From Lapidilactobacillus achengensis (GTDB taxonomy: Bacteria > Bacillota > Bacilli > Lactobacillales > Lactobacillaceae): a stretch of 64,000 nucleotides of DNA. Made by a program: the position numbers and the translations under genes. The notes under the pieces are model-generated. The model did not search any database and was not told where the DNA came from. It saw only the letters and a program-made list of their open reading frames with translations. Below, one piece after another: positions 17,557 to 27,046 of the stretch; the first letter of the stretch is position 1, and every line of letters begins with the position of its first letter. The stretch is from the NCBI RefSeq assembly GCF_003946655.1, contig NZ_RHOV01000008.1, positions 30,881 to 94,880 on the forward strand. Direction: 5' to 3'.

Positions 17557-18390
17557 ATGAAAGAGACAAAACAAAAAGATAATATCGGCAAGTACGTGCT
17601 CCTGATCGCAGGTGCGATCCTGATTCTGATTCCCTTATTGGTCACGATCTTCAGCTCTTTCAAGAAAACCAAAGATATCATGGAGAATTTCTTCGGCTTT
17701 CCTAATCCGGGCACTTGGGACAATTATGCCCGGTTGTTAAGTGATGGCATCGGGCGTTATTTCTGGAACTCCACGGTGATCACCGTGCTGTCTGTGTTGG
17801 TGGTCATGGCCTTCGTTCCAATGGCGGCCTTCGCCTTAGCTCGGAAAATGAGTCGTTCCAAGGCGTTCAGTTTTATGTATCTATTCTTGATTTTAGGGAT
17901 TTTCGTGCCGTTCCAAGTTATTATGATCCCAATCACGGTCATGATGAACAAATTAGGTCTAGCCAACATGTGGGGCTTGATCATCCTGTATTTGACCTAC
18001 GCGATCCCGCAAACGCTGTTCCTGTACGTTGGCTTCATCAAAATGAACGTCCCAGTTAGTCTGGACGAGGCGGCGGAATTGGATGGCGCTGGCAAATTCA
18101 CCACTTACTTCAAAATCGTTTTCCCAATGTTGAAACCAATGCATGCCACGACTTTGATCATCAACGCGTTGTGGTTCTGGAACGACTTCATGTTGCCGTT
18201 ACTGATTCTGAACAAGGATTCCAAAGTTTGGACTCTGCCATTGTTCCAGTACAACTACACCGGCCAGTATTTCAACGATTACGGCCCAAGTTTCGCGTCG
18301 TATGTTGTCGGGATCATCACGATCACGATCGTTTATCTGTTTTTCCAAAAGAACATTATTTCCGGGATGAGCAATGGCGCGGTCAAATAA
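17557..18390 (+). CDS. msmG: Sugar ABC transporter permease, MsmG type
   Basis: 277 residues, six predicted membrane helices, with the EAA motif VSLDEAAELDGAGKFTTYFK near residue 170 and the C-terminal SGMSNGAVK ending seen in MalG-like permeases. ATG 17557 lies 10 bases after AAGGAGG; an earlier ATG at 17533 overlaps the msmF end and has no site. No MsmK ATPase gene follows, so an ATPase encoded elsewhere must drive transport. Confidence 0.93.
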   Translation: MKETKQKDNIGKYVLLIAGAILILIPLLVTIFSSFKKTKDIMENFFGFPNPGTWDNYARLLSDGIGRYFWNSTVITVLSVLVVMAFVPMAAFALARKMSRSKAFSFMYLFLILGIFVPFQVIMIPITVMMNKLGLANMWGLIILYLTYAIPQTLFLYVGFIKMNVPVSLDEAAELDGAGKFTTYFKIVFPMLKPMHATTLIINALWFWNDFMLPLLILNKDSKVWTLPLFQYNYTGQYFNDYGPSFASYVVGIITITIVYLFFQKNIISGMSNGAVK

Positions 18391-18456
18391 GGCCCTACAG
18401 ATCAATAGTGGCAGGTGGTTATTAGGCAATCACGTTGCAGCGCAAGGAGGACAACA

Positions 18457-19899
18457 ATGAAGTTGAAAAATCAAGTGATGTTGATTACTTATGGTGACAG
18501 TCTTGGGAGCGATATCGCTGCTGTTCACCGAAATTTGAACCAATATTTTCAAGCGGCGATCGGAAACGTGCATCTGTTGCCTTATTTTCCTTCGACAGGT
18601 GATCGGGGCTTTGCACCTAGCGTTTACGGCCAAGTCGATCCCCAGTTAGGTGATTGGCCAGCTGTAACCGCTTTGGCGGCGGACTATCCGTTGATGAGCG
18701 ACTTCATGATCAATCATTTATCTCGTCAGTCCCCGCAATTCCAAGATTTTCAACAAAAAGGGGCGGCCAGCGCTTATCGGAATTTATTCTTGCGTTGGGA
18801 TCGCTTTTGGCCGGTGGACCGCCCGACTGAGGCTGATGTGGCCTTGATCTATAAACGGAAAGATCGGGCGCCTGAACAAACAATCACCTTTCAAGATGGC
18901 AGTACAGCGGCGATCTGGAACACGTTTGGCCCGGAACAACTGGACTTGGATGTGCGGCAACCAGTGACCAAGGACTTCATTCGAACGACGCTAACTGAAT
19001 TGATCCAGCGCGGCTCAGGCATGATTCGGTTAGACGCGTTCGCGTATGCCATCAAGAGATTGGACAGCAATGACTTCTTCGTGGAGCCCGAGATCTGGAC
19101 GCTTTTGGCTGAGGTTGCCGCGATCGCCCGGGAACAAGGGGCGGAGTTGTTGCCTGAGATCCATGAACACTATTCGATCCAACGTAAATTGACGGATCAC
19201 GGTTATTGGACGTATGATTTCGCCTTACCGATGGTGGTGCTCCACGCGTTGTACAGCGGCACGACAACGCGCCTGGCCGCTTGGCTGGCTGCCAGTCCCA
19301 TGCGGCAGTTCACGACTTTGGATACCCATGATGGGATTGGCGTTGTGGATGTTCGCGATATTTTGACCCCGGCAGAGATCGATTTCACTGTGGCCGAATT
19401 GTATAAGGTCGGCGCTAATGTGAAACGGAAATATTCCAGCGCCGCCTATCACAATCTGGATATTTACCAATTGAATACCACTTATTATTCTGCGTTAGGC
19501 GATGATGATCGCCGCTACTTCCTGAGCCGCTTGTTGCAAATGTTCGCCCCCGGGATCCCGCAGGTCTATTATGTCGGTCTGCTAGCCGGGAAAAATGATT
19601 TGGCCTTGCTGGAGGCGACTAAAGAGGGCCGCAATATCAATCGCCATTATTATACAGATGCGGAAATCACCACTGAGGTCCAACGCCCAGTGGTCGAGGC
19701 GCTCTTGGCGCTCTTTGCTTTCCGCAATCAAAGCGCGGCTTTTGATTTGGCGGGGACGATCACGGTAACGACGCCGACACCGCAAAGCATTGTGATCACT
19801 CGGGAAAATCAAGCGGGGACAGTGCAAGCGCAATTGACCGCTGATTTACAGCGGCTGACTTATTCGGTGACTGAGAATGGTCAAGCGGTGACCTTTTAA
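18457..19899 (+). CDS. gtfA: Sucrose phosphorylase, glycoside hydrolase family 13
   Basis: A 480-residue cytosolic enzyme that converts sucrose and phosphate to glucose-1-phosphate and fructose. The nucleophile region [12 protein letters not shown] lies near residue 190, the acid/base region LLPEIHEHY near 232 and the stabilising Asp in [10 protein letters not shown] near 288. Length is right for GH13 subfamily 18. ATG 18457 follows AAGGAGG. Raffinose split by the alpha-galactosidase gives sucrose, so the enzyme completes the pathway; related 6'-phosphosucrose phosphorylases differ mainly in specificity and cannot be excluded. Confidence 0.92.
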   Translation: MKLKNQVMLITYGDSLGSDIAAVHRNLNQYFQAAIGNVHLLPYFPSTGDRGFAPSVYGQVDPQLGDWPAVTALAADYPLMSDFMINHLSRQSPQFQDFQQKGAASAYRNLFLRWDRFWPVDRPTEADVALIYKRKDRAPEQTITFQDGSTAAIWNTFGPEQLDLDVRQPVTKDFIRTTLTELIQRGSGMIRLDAFAYAIKRLDSNDFFVEPEIWTLLAEVAAIAREQGAELLPEIHEHYSIQRKLTDHGYWTYDFALPMVVLHALYSGTTTRLAAWLAASPMRQFTTLDTHDGIGVVDVRDILTPAEIDFTVAELYKVGANVKRKYSSAAYHNLDIYQLNTTYYSALGDDDRRYFLSRLLQMFAPGIPQVYYVGLLAGKNDLALLEATKEGRNINRHYYTDAEITTEVQRPVVEALLALFAFRNQSAAFDLAGTITVTTPTPQSIVITRENQAGTVQAQLTADLQRLTYSVTENGQAVTF

Positions 19900-19906
19900 A
19901 AAGGTG

Positions 19907-19985
19907 TGGCGTTGGTGGTTGGCAGATGTGGTGGGGCTCCAGGTCGGGCTGGGGGGGTGGAAACGTGTTCCACGCTCCCATTTAA
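19907..19985. repeat. Second repeat family, half copy downstream of gtfA
   Basis: GCGTTGGTGG and GTGGGGCTCCAGGTCGGGCT match the left arm at about 7572-7632. The right arm is missing, replaced by a small hairpin GTGGAA/TTCCAC. The short ORF across this stretch is a by-product of the repeat. The rest of the gap to 20077 shows no gene. Confidence 0.65.
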
Positions 19986-20077
19986 ATTCACGGCGATCTC
20001 AGCCCGGAACGCTCCGTTCCAGCCGCTCAACGTTAGATTTCATTTTCAGTTTCAGTATAAATAGTTATCAAATCATG

Positions 20078-20156
20078 AGTGTCCTGATCAAAAAGAGTTC
20101 GTTCGTCGAGAAAGTTGTCAGACGGCGCGAGCGGTGTTTGGTCAGGACACTTTTTG
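20078..20156 (+). terminator. Large hairpin with T run, probable terminator
   Basis: AGTGTCCTGATCAAA pairs with TTTGGTCAGGACACT (one G-T pair) around an internal region of about 45 bases, followed by TTTTTG. It could terminate the alpha-galactoside operon. Confidence 0.6.
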
Positions 20157-20316
20157 TGGATTCTTGACTAACTGATTTCCTTGAGAAGGAATTGGGAGCG
20201 GCGGCTTTGCCCAATACTTGGCTGAGACCTGGGGCACATCTGCGCGACCTAGTTAATTTGTTGGCAACATTGGCTATCGTGGTACACTAGAGGGAACAAG
20301 CATGAGGAGTGGGGAA

Positions 20317-20931
20317 ATGTTATCACGCGCAAGTTTTACTGTTTTTGAGGAGCCGACGTTACCGGGACGTTTGCAGCGGATCCGTGCGGAGGTGGATCCT
20401 GATTTTGAAACGCTGGGTGGCTTGATCTTGCAGCAAATGCAGCCGCAAGTCGCCGCGCCGCTTTATTTACACGTGGCCAAGCATTTGCGGCGCCACAAGA
20501 ATCCGCCGGTGGACACTTGGTTGGCCATCAGTACCTATCAGCGCGGTTATAAAATGTTGCCCCATTTCGAGGTGGGCTTATGGGCGGATCGGCTGTTTGT
20601 GACGCTAGACCTGCTGGCGGACATGCAGCAGCGAGCCGCGCGGTCAGAGTGGCTTATGGCTCACCAACCGCAATTAGCCGAATTGGCCGTGCCGCAGATC
20701 AGCACGGATCATACCAGTCCTAACGCGCAGCCTTTGACCCCAGCGACTTTGCAAGCCGCGCTGGACCGTTATCAGCAGGTCAAAAGTGGCGAGTTTATTC
20801 TGGGCAGTTGGGTCTTAGCGACCGATCCACGTTTCGCCGAACCTGAGCGGATCCAACAATTGATTTTGGCCCAGATCCAGGCCTTGACACCGTTGTATCG
20901 GGAATTGATGGCGTTGGAATGTTTCAAGTAA
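20317..20931 (+). CDS. DUF1054 (YktB family) protein
   Basis: About 204 residues. HVAKHLRRHKNPPVDTWLAI and RGYKMLPHFEVGLWADRLFV are hallmarks of the DUF1054/YktB family found across Firmicutes. The fold is soluble and the function unknown. ATG 20317 is preferred over ATG 20302 because GGAGTGGGG lies just upstream. A promoter TTGGCA with TACACT at 17-base spacing lies near 20261-20290. It is a single-gene unit. Confidence 0.85.
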   Translation: MLSRASFTVFEEPTLPGRLQRIRAEVDPDFETLGGLILQQMQPQVAAPLYLHVAKHLRRHKNPPVDTWLAISTYQRGYKMLPHFEVGLWADRLFVTLDLLADMQQRAARSEWLMAHQPQLAELAVPQISTDHTSPNAQPLTPATLQAALDRYQQVKSGEFILGSWVLATDPRFAEPERIQQLILAQIQALTPLYRELMALECFK

Positions 20932-21060
20932 GAAAATTCTCGACCAGTTGAGGGGCAAAATAAATGAAAGAATAAATTGAGAACTCCCTGTCCGTAACTT
21001 TCAAGTTGACTTAAATAGCTTTGAACCTAAACAACCATTATTATCTGAGGAGAATAAAAA

Positions 21061-21747
21061 ATGACTACCACGACCGCAACGAATTCACAGACCAATGCCT
21101 CGGTGATTATCCGCAATGAACAATCAAGTGATTATCAGCGAGTTGAAGACCTGACTCGGGCAGCATTTTACAACTTGTACATGCCTGGTTGTGTTGAACA
21201 CTATCTCGTACATGTGATGCGTGGAACGAAAGATTTTATCGAACCTTTAGATTTGGTCATCGAACTAGCGGGGCAAGTCATCGGCAGCATCATGTACACG
21301 CGGGCCTGGTTGACAGACGATGCTGGCAACGTCAAACCAATCCTGACGTTTGGACCTTTAGCTGTTGATCCGGCTTTTCAGCGCCAAGGCTATGGTAAAA
21401 TGTTGATTGAAGCCAGCTTTAATATCGCCCGCGCCCTCGGTGAAGACACGGTGGTTATTTTTGGCATGCCTGCTAACTATGTTGCCCGTGGCTTTAAGTG
21501 TTGCCGTGATCTGAATGTGTCGCTGCCTGACGGGAGCTATCCAGCCGCCATGATGGTTAAGACTTTACGACCAGAGGTTTTAGGTGATCGCCATTGGCAT
21601 TATGCGGAGAGTCCCGTCATGGCTATTGCGGTCGCTGACGCCGAAGCATTTGATAATCAGTTGCCAGCAATGGCCAAGCATTGGCAACCTAGTCAAGAAG
21701 AGTTTAACATTATCAGCCGAGCAACAATTACTGTGCTGGCAGAATAA
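21061..21747 (+). CDS. GNAT family N-acetyltransferase
   Basis: A 228-residue protein with an N-terminal GNAT domain. FGPLAVDPAFQRQGYGKMLI near residues 98-117 carries the acetyl-CoA pyrophosphate-binding Q/RxxGxG/A motif. The C-terminal part, with GFKCCRDLNVSLPDGSYPAA, resembles YhbS-like acetyltransferases. ATG 21061 follows GAGGAG. It is somewhat more AT-rich than its neighbours. The substrate is unknown. Confidence 0.85.
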   Translation: MTTTTATNSQTNASVIIRNEQSSDYQRVEDLTRAAFYNLYMPGCVEHYLVHVMRGTKDFIEPLDLVIELAGQVIGSIMYTRAWLTDDAGNVKPILTFGPLAVDPAFQRQGYGKMLIEASFNIARALGEDTVVIFGMPANYVARGFKCCRDLNVSLPDGSYPAAMMVKTLRPEVLGDRHWHYAESPVMAIAVADAEAFDNQLPAMAKHWQPSQEEFNIISRATITVLAE

Positions 21748-21793
21748 TGAACACGGATTTTTGAATTTGAAACGTGTTTTTCTCGCAGCTATG

Positions 21794-21840
21794 AAAAAAG
21801 CCTGTCAACGACCGTGAATAACGATGTTGACAGGCTTTTT
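21794..21840 (+). terminator. Terminator after the acetyltransferase gene
   Basis: AAAAGCCTGTCAAC pairs perfectly with GTTGACAGGCTTTT and is followed by further T. Confidence 0.88.
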
Positions 21841-21993
21841 CAATATTCACGCGAAACAACAAACCAAATCGAGAACCAGCCGTTTTAGTTTCTGCACATA
21901 ACCACATAACCTAGCCAAAAGTTTGGCGGTGGTTGATGGCAGCGATAGCGGTCTGGTATAACTAGGTGGCTGAAGTCGGATTAGCGAACGCAT

Positions 21994-22024
21994 AAAAAAA
22001 CACGTCCACATTGGACGTGTTTTT
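21994..22024. terminator. Bidirectional terminator, probably for rpsD
   Basis: ACACGTCCA and TGGACGTGT form a perfect 9-bp stem with a 3-base loop, flanked by A and T runs on the two sides. It lies 90 bases downstream of rpsD on the minus strand. The rest of 21841-22113 shows no gene. Confidence 0.85.
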
Positions 22025-22113
22025 GACTTCGTTGGAGGGCTTGCAGTATAGGCCACTGCCGTCCTACGAAAATCCGATAAACATTGCGGTAACAATGTTC
22101 GTGAGACTGAATA

Positions 22114-22725
22114 TTACAGTTTTTGGTTGTAGAATTCAACGACTAATGATTCGTCGATTTCTGGTTCCAGTTCTTCACGTTCTGGATCACGAACCAATTT
22201 ACCAGTTAAGGTATTATCATCGAAAGTAACGAAGGCAGGGCGGCCAACCGCGTTTTCCAAAGCGCTCTTAACGATGACCAAGTTACGTGAACGTTCGCGT
22301 AATGAGATCTCTTGACCAACAGCAACTTCGTATGAAGGGATATCCACACGTTTGCCGTCAACTGTGATATGACCATGGGCAACTAACTGACGTGCTTGGG
22401 CACGAGTCGTTGCTAAGCCAAGACGGTAAACCATGTTGTCCAAACGACGTTCCAATAAGATCATGAAGTTAACACCGTGCTTACCTTCTTTGATCTTGCC
22501 GGCGCGAACGAACAAGTTACGGAATTGGCGTTCGTTCAAACCATACATCATGCGTAATTTTTGCTTTTCACGCATTTGCGTACCGTATTCAGATAACTTG
22601 CGGCGGTTGTTAGGGCCGTGTTCGCCAGGAGCGTAAGGGCGGCGTGCTAATTCCTTGCCAGTGCCGGAAAGGGAGATCCCTAAGCGACGAGAAACTTTCC
22701 ATGATGGGCCTGTATATCGAGACAT
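22114..22725 (-). CDS. rpsD: 30S ribosomal protein S4
   Basis: A 203-residue primary 16S rRNA-binding protein. The N-terminus [20 protein letters not shown] is the usual S4 start; the S4 RNA-binding domain lies near residues 92-150 with [20 protein letters not shown] and [16 protein letters not shown]. The start is the ATG read from 22725, 8 bases after GGAGG. The gene stands alone, as in Bacillus, where S4 represses its own synthesis through the leader; a structured leader is present here as well. Confidence 0.98.
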   Translation of the reverse strand: MSRYTGPSWKVSRRLGISLSGTGKELARRPYAPGEHGPNNRRKLSEYGTQMREKQKLRMMYGLNERQFRNLFVRAGKIKEGKHGVNFMILLERRLDNMVYRLGLATTRAQARQLVAHGHITVDGKRVDIPSYEVAVGQEISLRERSRNLVIVKSALENAVGRPAFVTFDDNTLTGKLVRDPEREELEPEIDESLVVEFYNQKL

Positions 22726-22895
22726 AAAAAAATCCTCCAAATGTTTTTTTGGAGTAAAATATACGATCAAGGTTTAACATTCGTGCATTTACCATTGCAA
22801 TCTTCGCCACGTGCAGCCGCGGGTTACACAATTGAACTGTAAAACGTTGGTAAATGTTGACGAGCTTGCCGCCTTGTGCTGCATATTTTACACAC
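22726..22895 (-). promoter_or_regulatory. Structured rpsD leader, probable S4 autoregulatory element
   Basis: The 170-nt untranslated leader holds nested perfect helices: GTAAAATAT (22891-22883) with ATATTTTAC (22762-22754), and inside it CATTTACCA (22856-22848) with TGGTAAATG (22794-22786). The outer helix closes just ahead of the ribosome binding site. Firmicute rpsD mRNAs carry an S4-binding leader, which fits. Identification as the known S4 leader family is inferred. Confidence 0.65.
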
Positions 22896-22901
22896 TCAGA
22901 T

Positions 22902-22930
22902 AGTCTAGCAATTAGTTGGAATAAAGTCAA
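22902..22930 (-). promoter_or_regulatory. Promoter of rpsD
   Basis: On the minus strand TTGACT (22930-22925) and TAGACT (22907-22902) are 17 bases apart. Transcription would start near 22895, giving the structured leader. The remaining gap to 23153 shows no gene. Confidence 0.7.
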
Positions 22931-23153
22931 GCCAAAAAAGGCGTGAACTTGCTCGCAGAAACGACTGGAAGAAAACGACTGGAGGAACCGATCGCTAAAA
23001 CTGGCGCAACTAATTGACGTGAATAGTTTTATCGAAAAGCGGCGCAACCAATTGAAGTGAACAATTTGATCGAAAGCAGCGCAACCATCGCCAAAACTGG
23101 TGAGTTGCGGCCAATAGGCACCGCAACTTGACAGGCCGTTCCTCGTCGTTGAA

Positions 23154-23621
23154 TTAGGAGGTTGGCGCCAATTTGGCGGCAATCAAGCCAGTCAGCTCTT
23201 CCAAAACCGCTTGGTCGGCGGCGCTGAATCGTTGGAGCCGCGGCGAATCCAAATCTAAGACGCCAGCAGGTTGACCAGCGATCGCGAAAGGAATCACCAA
23301 TTCTGCGTTGGTGGCGCTGTCGCAGGCGATGTGCCCTGCAAAGGCGTGGACGTCACCAATCCGTTGGGTTGCTTGCTGGTCAAAGGCGGTGCCGCAAACA
23401 CCACTGCCACTGGCAATCAGTGAACAGGCGACCTTGCCTTGGAAGGGACCAACAGCCAGTTGCTGGCGCTGCTGATCCCATAAATAGAAGCCGGCCCAGT
23501 TCAAATCAGGAACCATTTCCATAATGAAGGCGCTAGAATTGGCCAAAATCGAAATGGGGTCATTGGTCGCATATTCCGTATCATTGAATAACGCTTGGTA
23601 CTGTTCTAATAAGAGAGTCAT
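23154..23621 (-). CDS. Free methionine-(R)-sulfoxide reductase (GAF domain)
   Basis: A 155-residue GAF-domain enzyme that reduces free methionine-R-sulfoxide. The three cysteines typical of the family are present: in KVACSLI near residue 73, in SGVCGTAF near 83, and in HIACDSATNAEL near 106. NWAGFYLWD near residue 42 is also characteristic. The start is the ATG read from 23621 with GGAGG 9 bases upstream; a longer frame is unlikely. It protects against oxidative damage in the cytosol. Confidence 0.9.
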   Translation of the reverse strand: MTLLLEQYQALFNDTEYATNDPISILANSSAFIMEMVPDLNWAGFYLWDQQRQQLAVGPFQGKVACSLIASGSGVCGTAFDQQATQRIGDVHAFAGHIACDSATNAELVIPFAIAGQPAGVLDLDSPRLQRFSAADQAVLEELTGLIAAKLAPTS

Positions 23622-23745
23622 TCGTTTAGCCTCCGAATTCGGCGTGTCCGGCAACAGTTTGTCTGGGACGCGCCAGTAAATTAGCAGAAAAGTGGTGATT
23701 TTACCTGAAAATAGTAAAAAATTCGTTTTTTAGGGCAGTTCGATG

Positions 23746-23773
23746 TTGGACTGGCGGCTAAATCTGCTATAAT
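23746..23773 (+). promoter_or_regulatory. Promoter of ezrA
   Basis: TTGGAC and a consensus TATAAT are 16 bases apart, 67 bases upstream of the ezrA start. Confidence 0.7.
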
Positions 23774-23839
23774 TTAATAAGATTGTAACGAATATAGAAA
23801 ACGGATGCAAGCCGATTCGTCGTAGGGGTGTAAATTATC

Positions 23840-25552
23840 GTGCAAAAGTGGTTTTTTATCGTACTCGCCATTGTGATCGTGATTCTCGTTTTACTCTTGT
23901 TTGCCGCAATCAAACGAGGACGGAACGACAAACGTTTGGGCAAACTGAATGACGCATTCGAGGAAATGACTAACCGCCCGATCTATAAAACGATCGATCA
24001 GCTGGAGAATATGGAGTTAGCTGGGTCCAGTCGTGATACCTTGGAGAAGTGGCATCAGAAGTATTATTTGTTGTTGAATGATACGTATGCGGAACTTTAT
24101 CAGAATATGTTTGATGCGGACGCGGCCAACCAGAAATTTGCGGTTTTTTCAGCCAACAACAAGATCGAGGCAGCGGAAACGCTGTTACAAAGGGCGCAAG
24201 TTGCGACTGATGAAGTTGCTAAGGTTCTGGAGCAGTTACTGAATAGTGACGAACAGAATCAGACGGCAACCAAGGATCTGCTGGAGTCTTATCGGAAGAT
24301 CCGCAAGTTGATCTTGACCAAATCATTTGAATTCGGGCCCGCTGTCGACCAATTGGAGAATCGATTGGCTGATTTTGATGAGCGCTTCGATTCGATCAAG
24401 AATTTGTCGCAACAAGGGGACCATCTCAAGGCGGAAGCCGAGTTGCAGGAAGCCCGGACCCGTCTGTGGGCAATCAAAGACTTGATGAAGCGGATCCCGC
24501 CGCGCTACACTGAACTTGCCACCGAATTTCCTGATCAGTTGAAGGAAATCACCGGTGTTTATCAGAAGATGGTGGCTGAAGATTATCAATTTCCCGAGCC
24601 GAATATTGGGGATAAAGTGACCTTATTGCAACAGCAGCTTCAGGCAATCATTGAAGAACTGGCGCAATTAGACATTACCACCGTTGAACAACAGAATCAG
24701 AAAGTCAGTCAGCAGATCGATCTGCTGTATCAACGGCTTGAAGATGAGTTGAAGGCACGCCAACAAGTGGGTGTTTTGCAAAAAACGACCTTGGAATTTC
24801 TGAATCATGCCAGTGCGCAAACTACGAAATTGCTGGATTCCTTGGATCATCTTAATCAAAGTTACGTCTTGAATCATCATGAGTTAGAAGATACTCAGGG
24901 CATGCAAAAGGAAATTCAGGAGCGGCAACGTCAGTATGACGATCAGATCCAGGCCATTGCTGAGAAAAAGGCGGTTGACACTGAGTCGGTGGCACTTTTT
25001 GAGGAAATCAACCAGAAATTGACCGAGATCGAGCAGCAACAATTCAAGATCAGTAACGATGTTTCATCGCTCTTTGAGGGCGAGAAGGTGGCCAAGCAAG
25101 GTGTGCGTCAATTTGTCATCGACTTGAAGAGTATCCAGCGGGAGATCGAGCAGTTGCATTTGCCAGGATTGCCGCAAGATTATTTGGATTACTTCAACAT
25201 GGTCAAGGAAGAAATCGCCAAATTGGATGATAATTTGAACCAAGTCCAGATCAATATCGAGGACATCACCAAGCAATTGATCATGACCCAAGAAGATTTG
25301 AATAATTTGACGCAGAAGTCGAAGGATCTTCGGGACGCGGCGATATTGACGGAGCAAGCCTTACAGTATGCCAATCGTTATGCTTACGCGAACCCGACGT
25401 TGGCTGATTCGGTGGCGCAGACGAAGGATCTTTATCAGTCATCGTTTGCCTACAAGCAGGCGTTGGATACGATCGCAACCGCTTTGGAACAGATCGAGCC
25501 AGGTTCGTTCAAGCGCATTGAGCAGGCCTATTACGCTGCGGCAACGAACTAG
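23840..25552 (+). CDS. ezrA: Septation ring formation regulator EzrA
   Basis: A 570-residue protein with one N-terminal transmembrane helix (about residues 4-24) with the N-terminus outside, followed by a long chain of spectrin-like coiled-coil segments. FEEMTNRPIYKTIDQLENME just after the membrane helix is an EzrA hallmark. It binds FtsZ and tunes Z-ring assembly at the membrane. It starts at GTG after AGGGGTG. Length is typical. The conserved neighbour is the cysteine desulfurase gene. Confidence 0.95.
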   Translation: MQKWFFIVLAIVIVILVLLLFAAIKRGRNDKRLGKLNDAFEEMTNRPIYKTIDQLENMELAGSSRDTLEKWHQKYYLLLNDTYAELYQNMFDADAANQKFAVFSANNKIEAAETLLQRAQVATDEVAKVLEQLLNSDEQNQTATKDLLESYRKIRKLILTKSFEFGPAVDQLENRLADFDERFDSIKNLSQQGDHLKAEAELQEARTRLWAIKDLMKRIPPRYTELATEFPDQLKEITGVYQKMVAEDYQFPEPNIGDKVTLLQQQLQAIIEELAQLDITTVEQQNQKVSQQIDLLYQRLEDELKARQQVGVLQKTTLEFLNHASAQTTKLLDSLDHLNQSYVLNHHELEDTQGMQKEIQERQRQYDDQIQAIAEKKAVDTESVALFEEINQKLTEIEQQQFKISNDVSSLFEGEKVAKQGVRQFVIDLKSIQREIEQLHLPGLPQDYLDYFNMVKEEIAKLDDNLNQVQINIEDITKQLIMTQEDLNNLTQKSKDLRDAAILTEQALQYANRYAYANPTLADSVAQTKDLYQSSFAYKQALDTIATALEQIEPGSFKRIEQAYYAAATN

Positions 25553-25656
25553 CCAAGCGCGGCCTGACCGACCATCTTTATTTTCGAGAAAAATAACTTG
25601 TTTGTTGCCTAGCGCTCCTTTATAATTGACAGGATTACGCGTGTCGGCAACAATAG

Positions 25657-25718
25657 ACACACTAAGTCGCCAAGAGCATGAGCTAATTGCCTTGGACCTA
25701 CTTGGTGTGTTTTCTTTC
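25657..25718 (+). terminator. Probable terminator downstream of ezrA
   Basis: ACACACTAAG pairs with CTTGGTGTGT (one mismatch) around a 34-base interior and is followed by TTTTCTTTC. It lies just before hairpin repeat copy H. Confidence 0.5.
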
Positions 25719-25726
25719 ATTTATAA

Positions 25727-25850
25727 GAGTGCGAACCGACCCGGATATCTCCTGAGCATAGCCTAGCAATTGTTTTGGAAGCCGTATGTTGCTTCCAGAA
25801 CAATTGCGTAGCTAAGCGCAGGAAGCTGGGTCGGCGCACACGTTTCAAAA
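25727..25850. repeat. Large hairpin repeat, copy H, immediately upstream of iscS
   Basis: A full copy with arms CCGACCC/GGGTCGG, TAGC/GCTA, CAATTGTT/AACAATTG and tip GGAAGC/GCTTCC. Its end CACGTTTCAAAA runs straight into AGGAG, the iscS ribosome binding site, so any transcript entering iscS from upstream carries the hairpin. Confidence 0.87.
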
Positions 25851-25863
25851 AGGAGTTTAGATT

Positions 25864-27024
25864 TTGATTTATTTCGATAACAGTGCCACGACAAAAATCG
25901 ATCCCGCCGTTTTGGCGACTTATCAGGCGGTTTCAGAACAATTCTGGGGCAATCCGTCCAGTTTACATCATTTAGGTGATCAAGCCTTACAAATGTTACA
26001 GTCGGCCCGCCAACAAATCGCGACGCTGATCCACTGTCAGCCTGATGAGATTCTATTCACCAGTGGTGGAACAGAGGGCGACAATTGGATCGTCAAGGGG
26101 ACCGCTTGGGCGAAACGGGATTTTGGTCGGCATTTGATCGTGTCGAGCATCGAACATCCCGCCGTTTTGAACGCGGCGGCCGCGTTAGAGAAAATGGGTT
26201 GGGCGGTGACTTATTTGCCGGTGGATGCGCAAGGTTATGTTCGACCGGAACAGGTGCAGGCGGCGTTGCGGGATGATACGGTGTTGGTTTCGGTGATGGC
26301 GGTCAATAACGAGATCGGGACCGTCCAACCGATCCGTGAAATCGCCGCGGTCCTGGCTGATCGGCCCACGATCCATTTCCATGTGGATGCCGTCCAAGCG
26401 GTGGGCAAGAATCTCCTTTCCCAAGTTTTACCTGAGCGGGTGGATTTTGCCACCTTTTCCGCCCATAAATTCCATGGACCCCGTGGTGTCGGCTTCATTT
26501 ATGCGAAACGCGGACGTCAATTGGTCAACTTGATCGATGGCGGTGGTCAAGAGCAGAATCACCGTAGCGGCACGGAGAATACCCCAGGCATTGCGGCGAT
26601 GAGTAAGGCCCTACGTTTGGCGCTGACCGATGAGGCGGCCAAGGCTAAGCATGAAGCGGGATTGCGGCAACAGTTGATCAATTTCCTTCAGCCGTTAGCC
26701 AATATCAAGATTTTCTCGCCGCTTGATCGTCCGGCGGCGCCGCATATCCTGTGCTTCGCGTTAACCGGAGTCCGCGGTGAAACCATGGTGCATGCGTTGG
26801 AAGAAGCGGATATTTATTTGTCGACGACCAGCGCTTGTTCTTCGCGTTCCGGGGTTGAATCGGGAACGTTAAAGGCGATGCAAGTCCCCGAGAAACTAGC
26901 GACCAGCGCAGTTCGAATCAGTTTGGACGCGCAGAATACTCAAGCGGAAGTTGACCAGTTCAAGCAGGTTTTTCCCCGGATCTATCAACGTTTCCAACGG
27001 ATGAACGGGCGGACAAACGACTAA
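25864..27024 (+). CDS. iscS: Cysteine desulfurase (IscS/NifZ type)
   Basis: A 386-residue PLP enzyme that takes sulfur from cysteine as a protein persulfide. The PLP lysine lies in [14 protein letters not shown] near residue 203, and the catalytic Cys in [11 protein letters not shown] near 325; the N-terminus [13 protein letters not shown] is the class V signature. It starts at TTG after AAGGAG. Pairing with thiI 22 bases downstream indicates a dedicated role in tRNA 4-thiouridine synthesis rather than general Fe-S assembly. Confidence 0.95.
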   Translation: MIYFDNSATTKIDPAVLATYQAVSEQFWGNPSSLHHLGDQALQMLQSARQQIATLIHCQPDEILFTSGGTEGDNWIVKGTAWAKRDFGRHLIVSSIEHPAVLNAAAALEKMGWAVTYLPVDAQGYVRPEQVQAALRDDTVLVSVMAVNNEIGTVQPIREIAAVLADRPTIHFHVDAVQAVGKNLLSQVLPERVDFATFSAHKFHGPRGVGFIYAKRGRQLVNLIDGGGQEQNHRSGTENTPGIAAMSKALRLALTDEAAKAKHEAGLRQQLINFLQPLANIKIFSPLDRPAAPHILCFALTGVRGETMVHALEEADIYLSTTSACSSRSGVESGTLKAMQVPEKLATSAVRISLDAQNTQAEVDQFKQVFPRIYQRFQRMNGRTND

Positions 27025-27046
27025 TTCGATTGAAAAAGGAGCTATT

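Noticed and set aside
22610..23182. 190-residue minus-strand ORF overlapping the rpsD leader
   Set aside because: It covers the rpsD promoter and leader and overlaps both neighbouring genes; no ribosome binding site and no recognisable domain.
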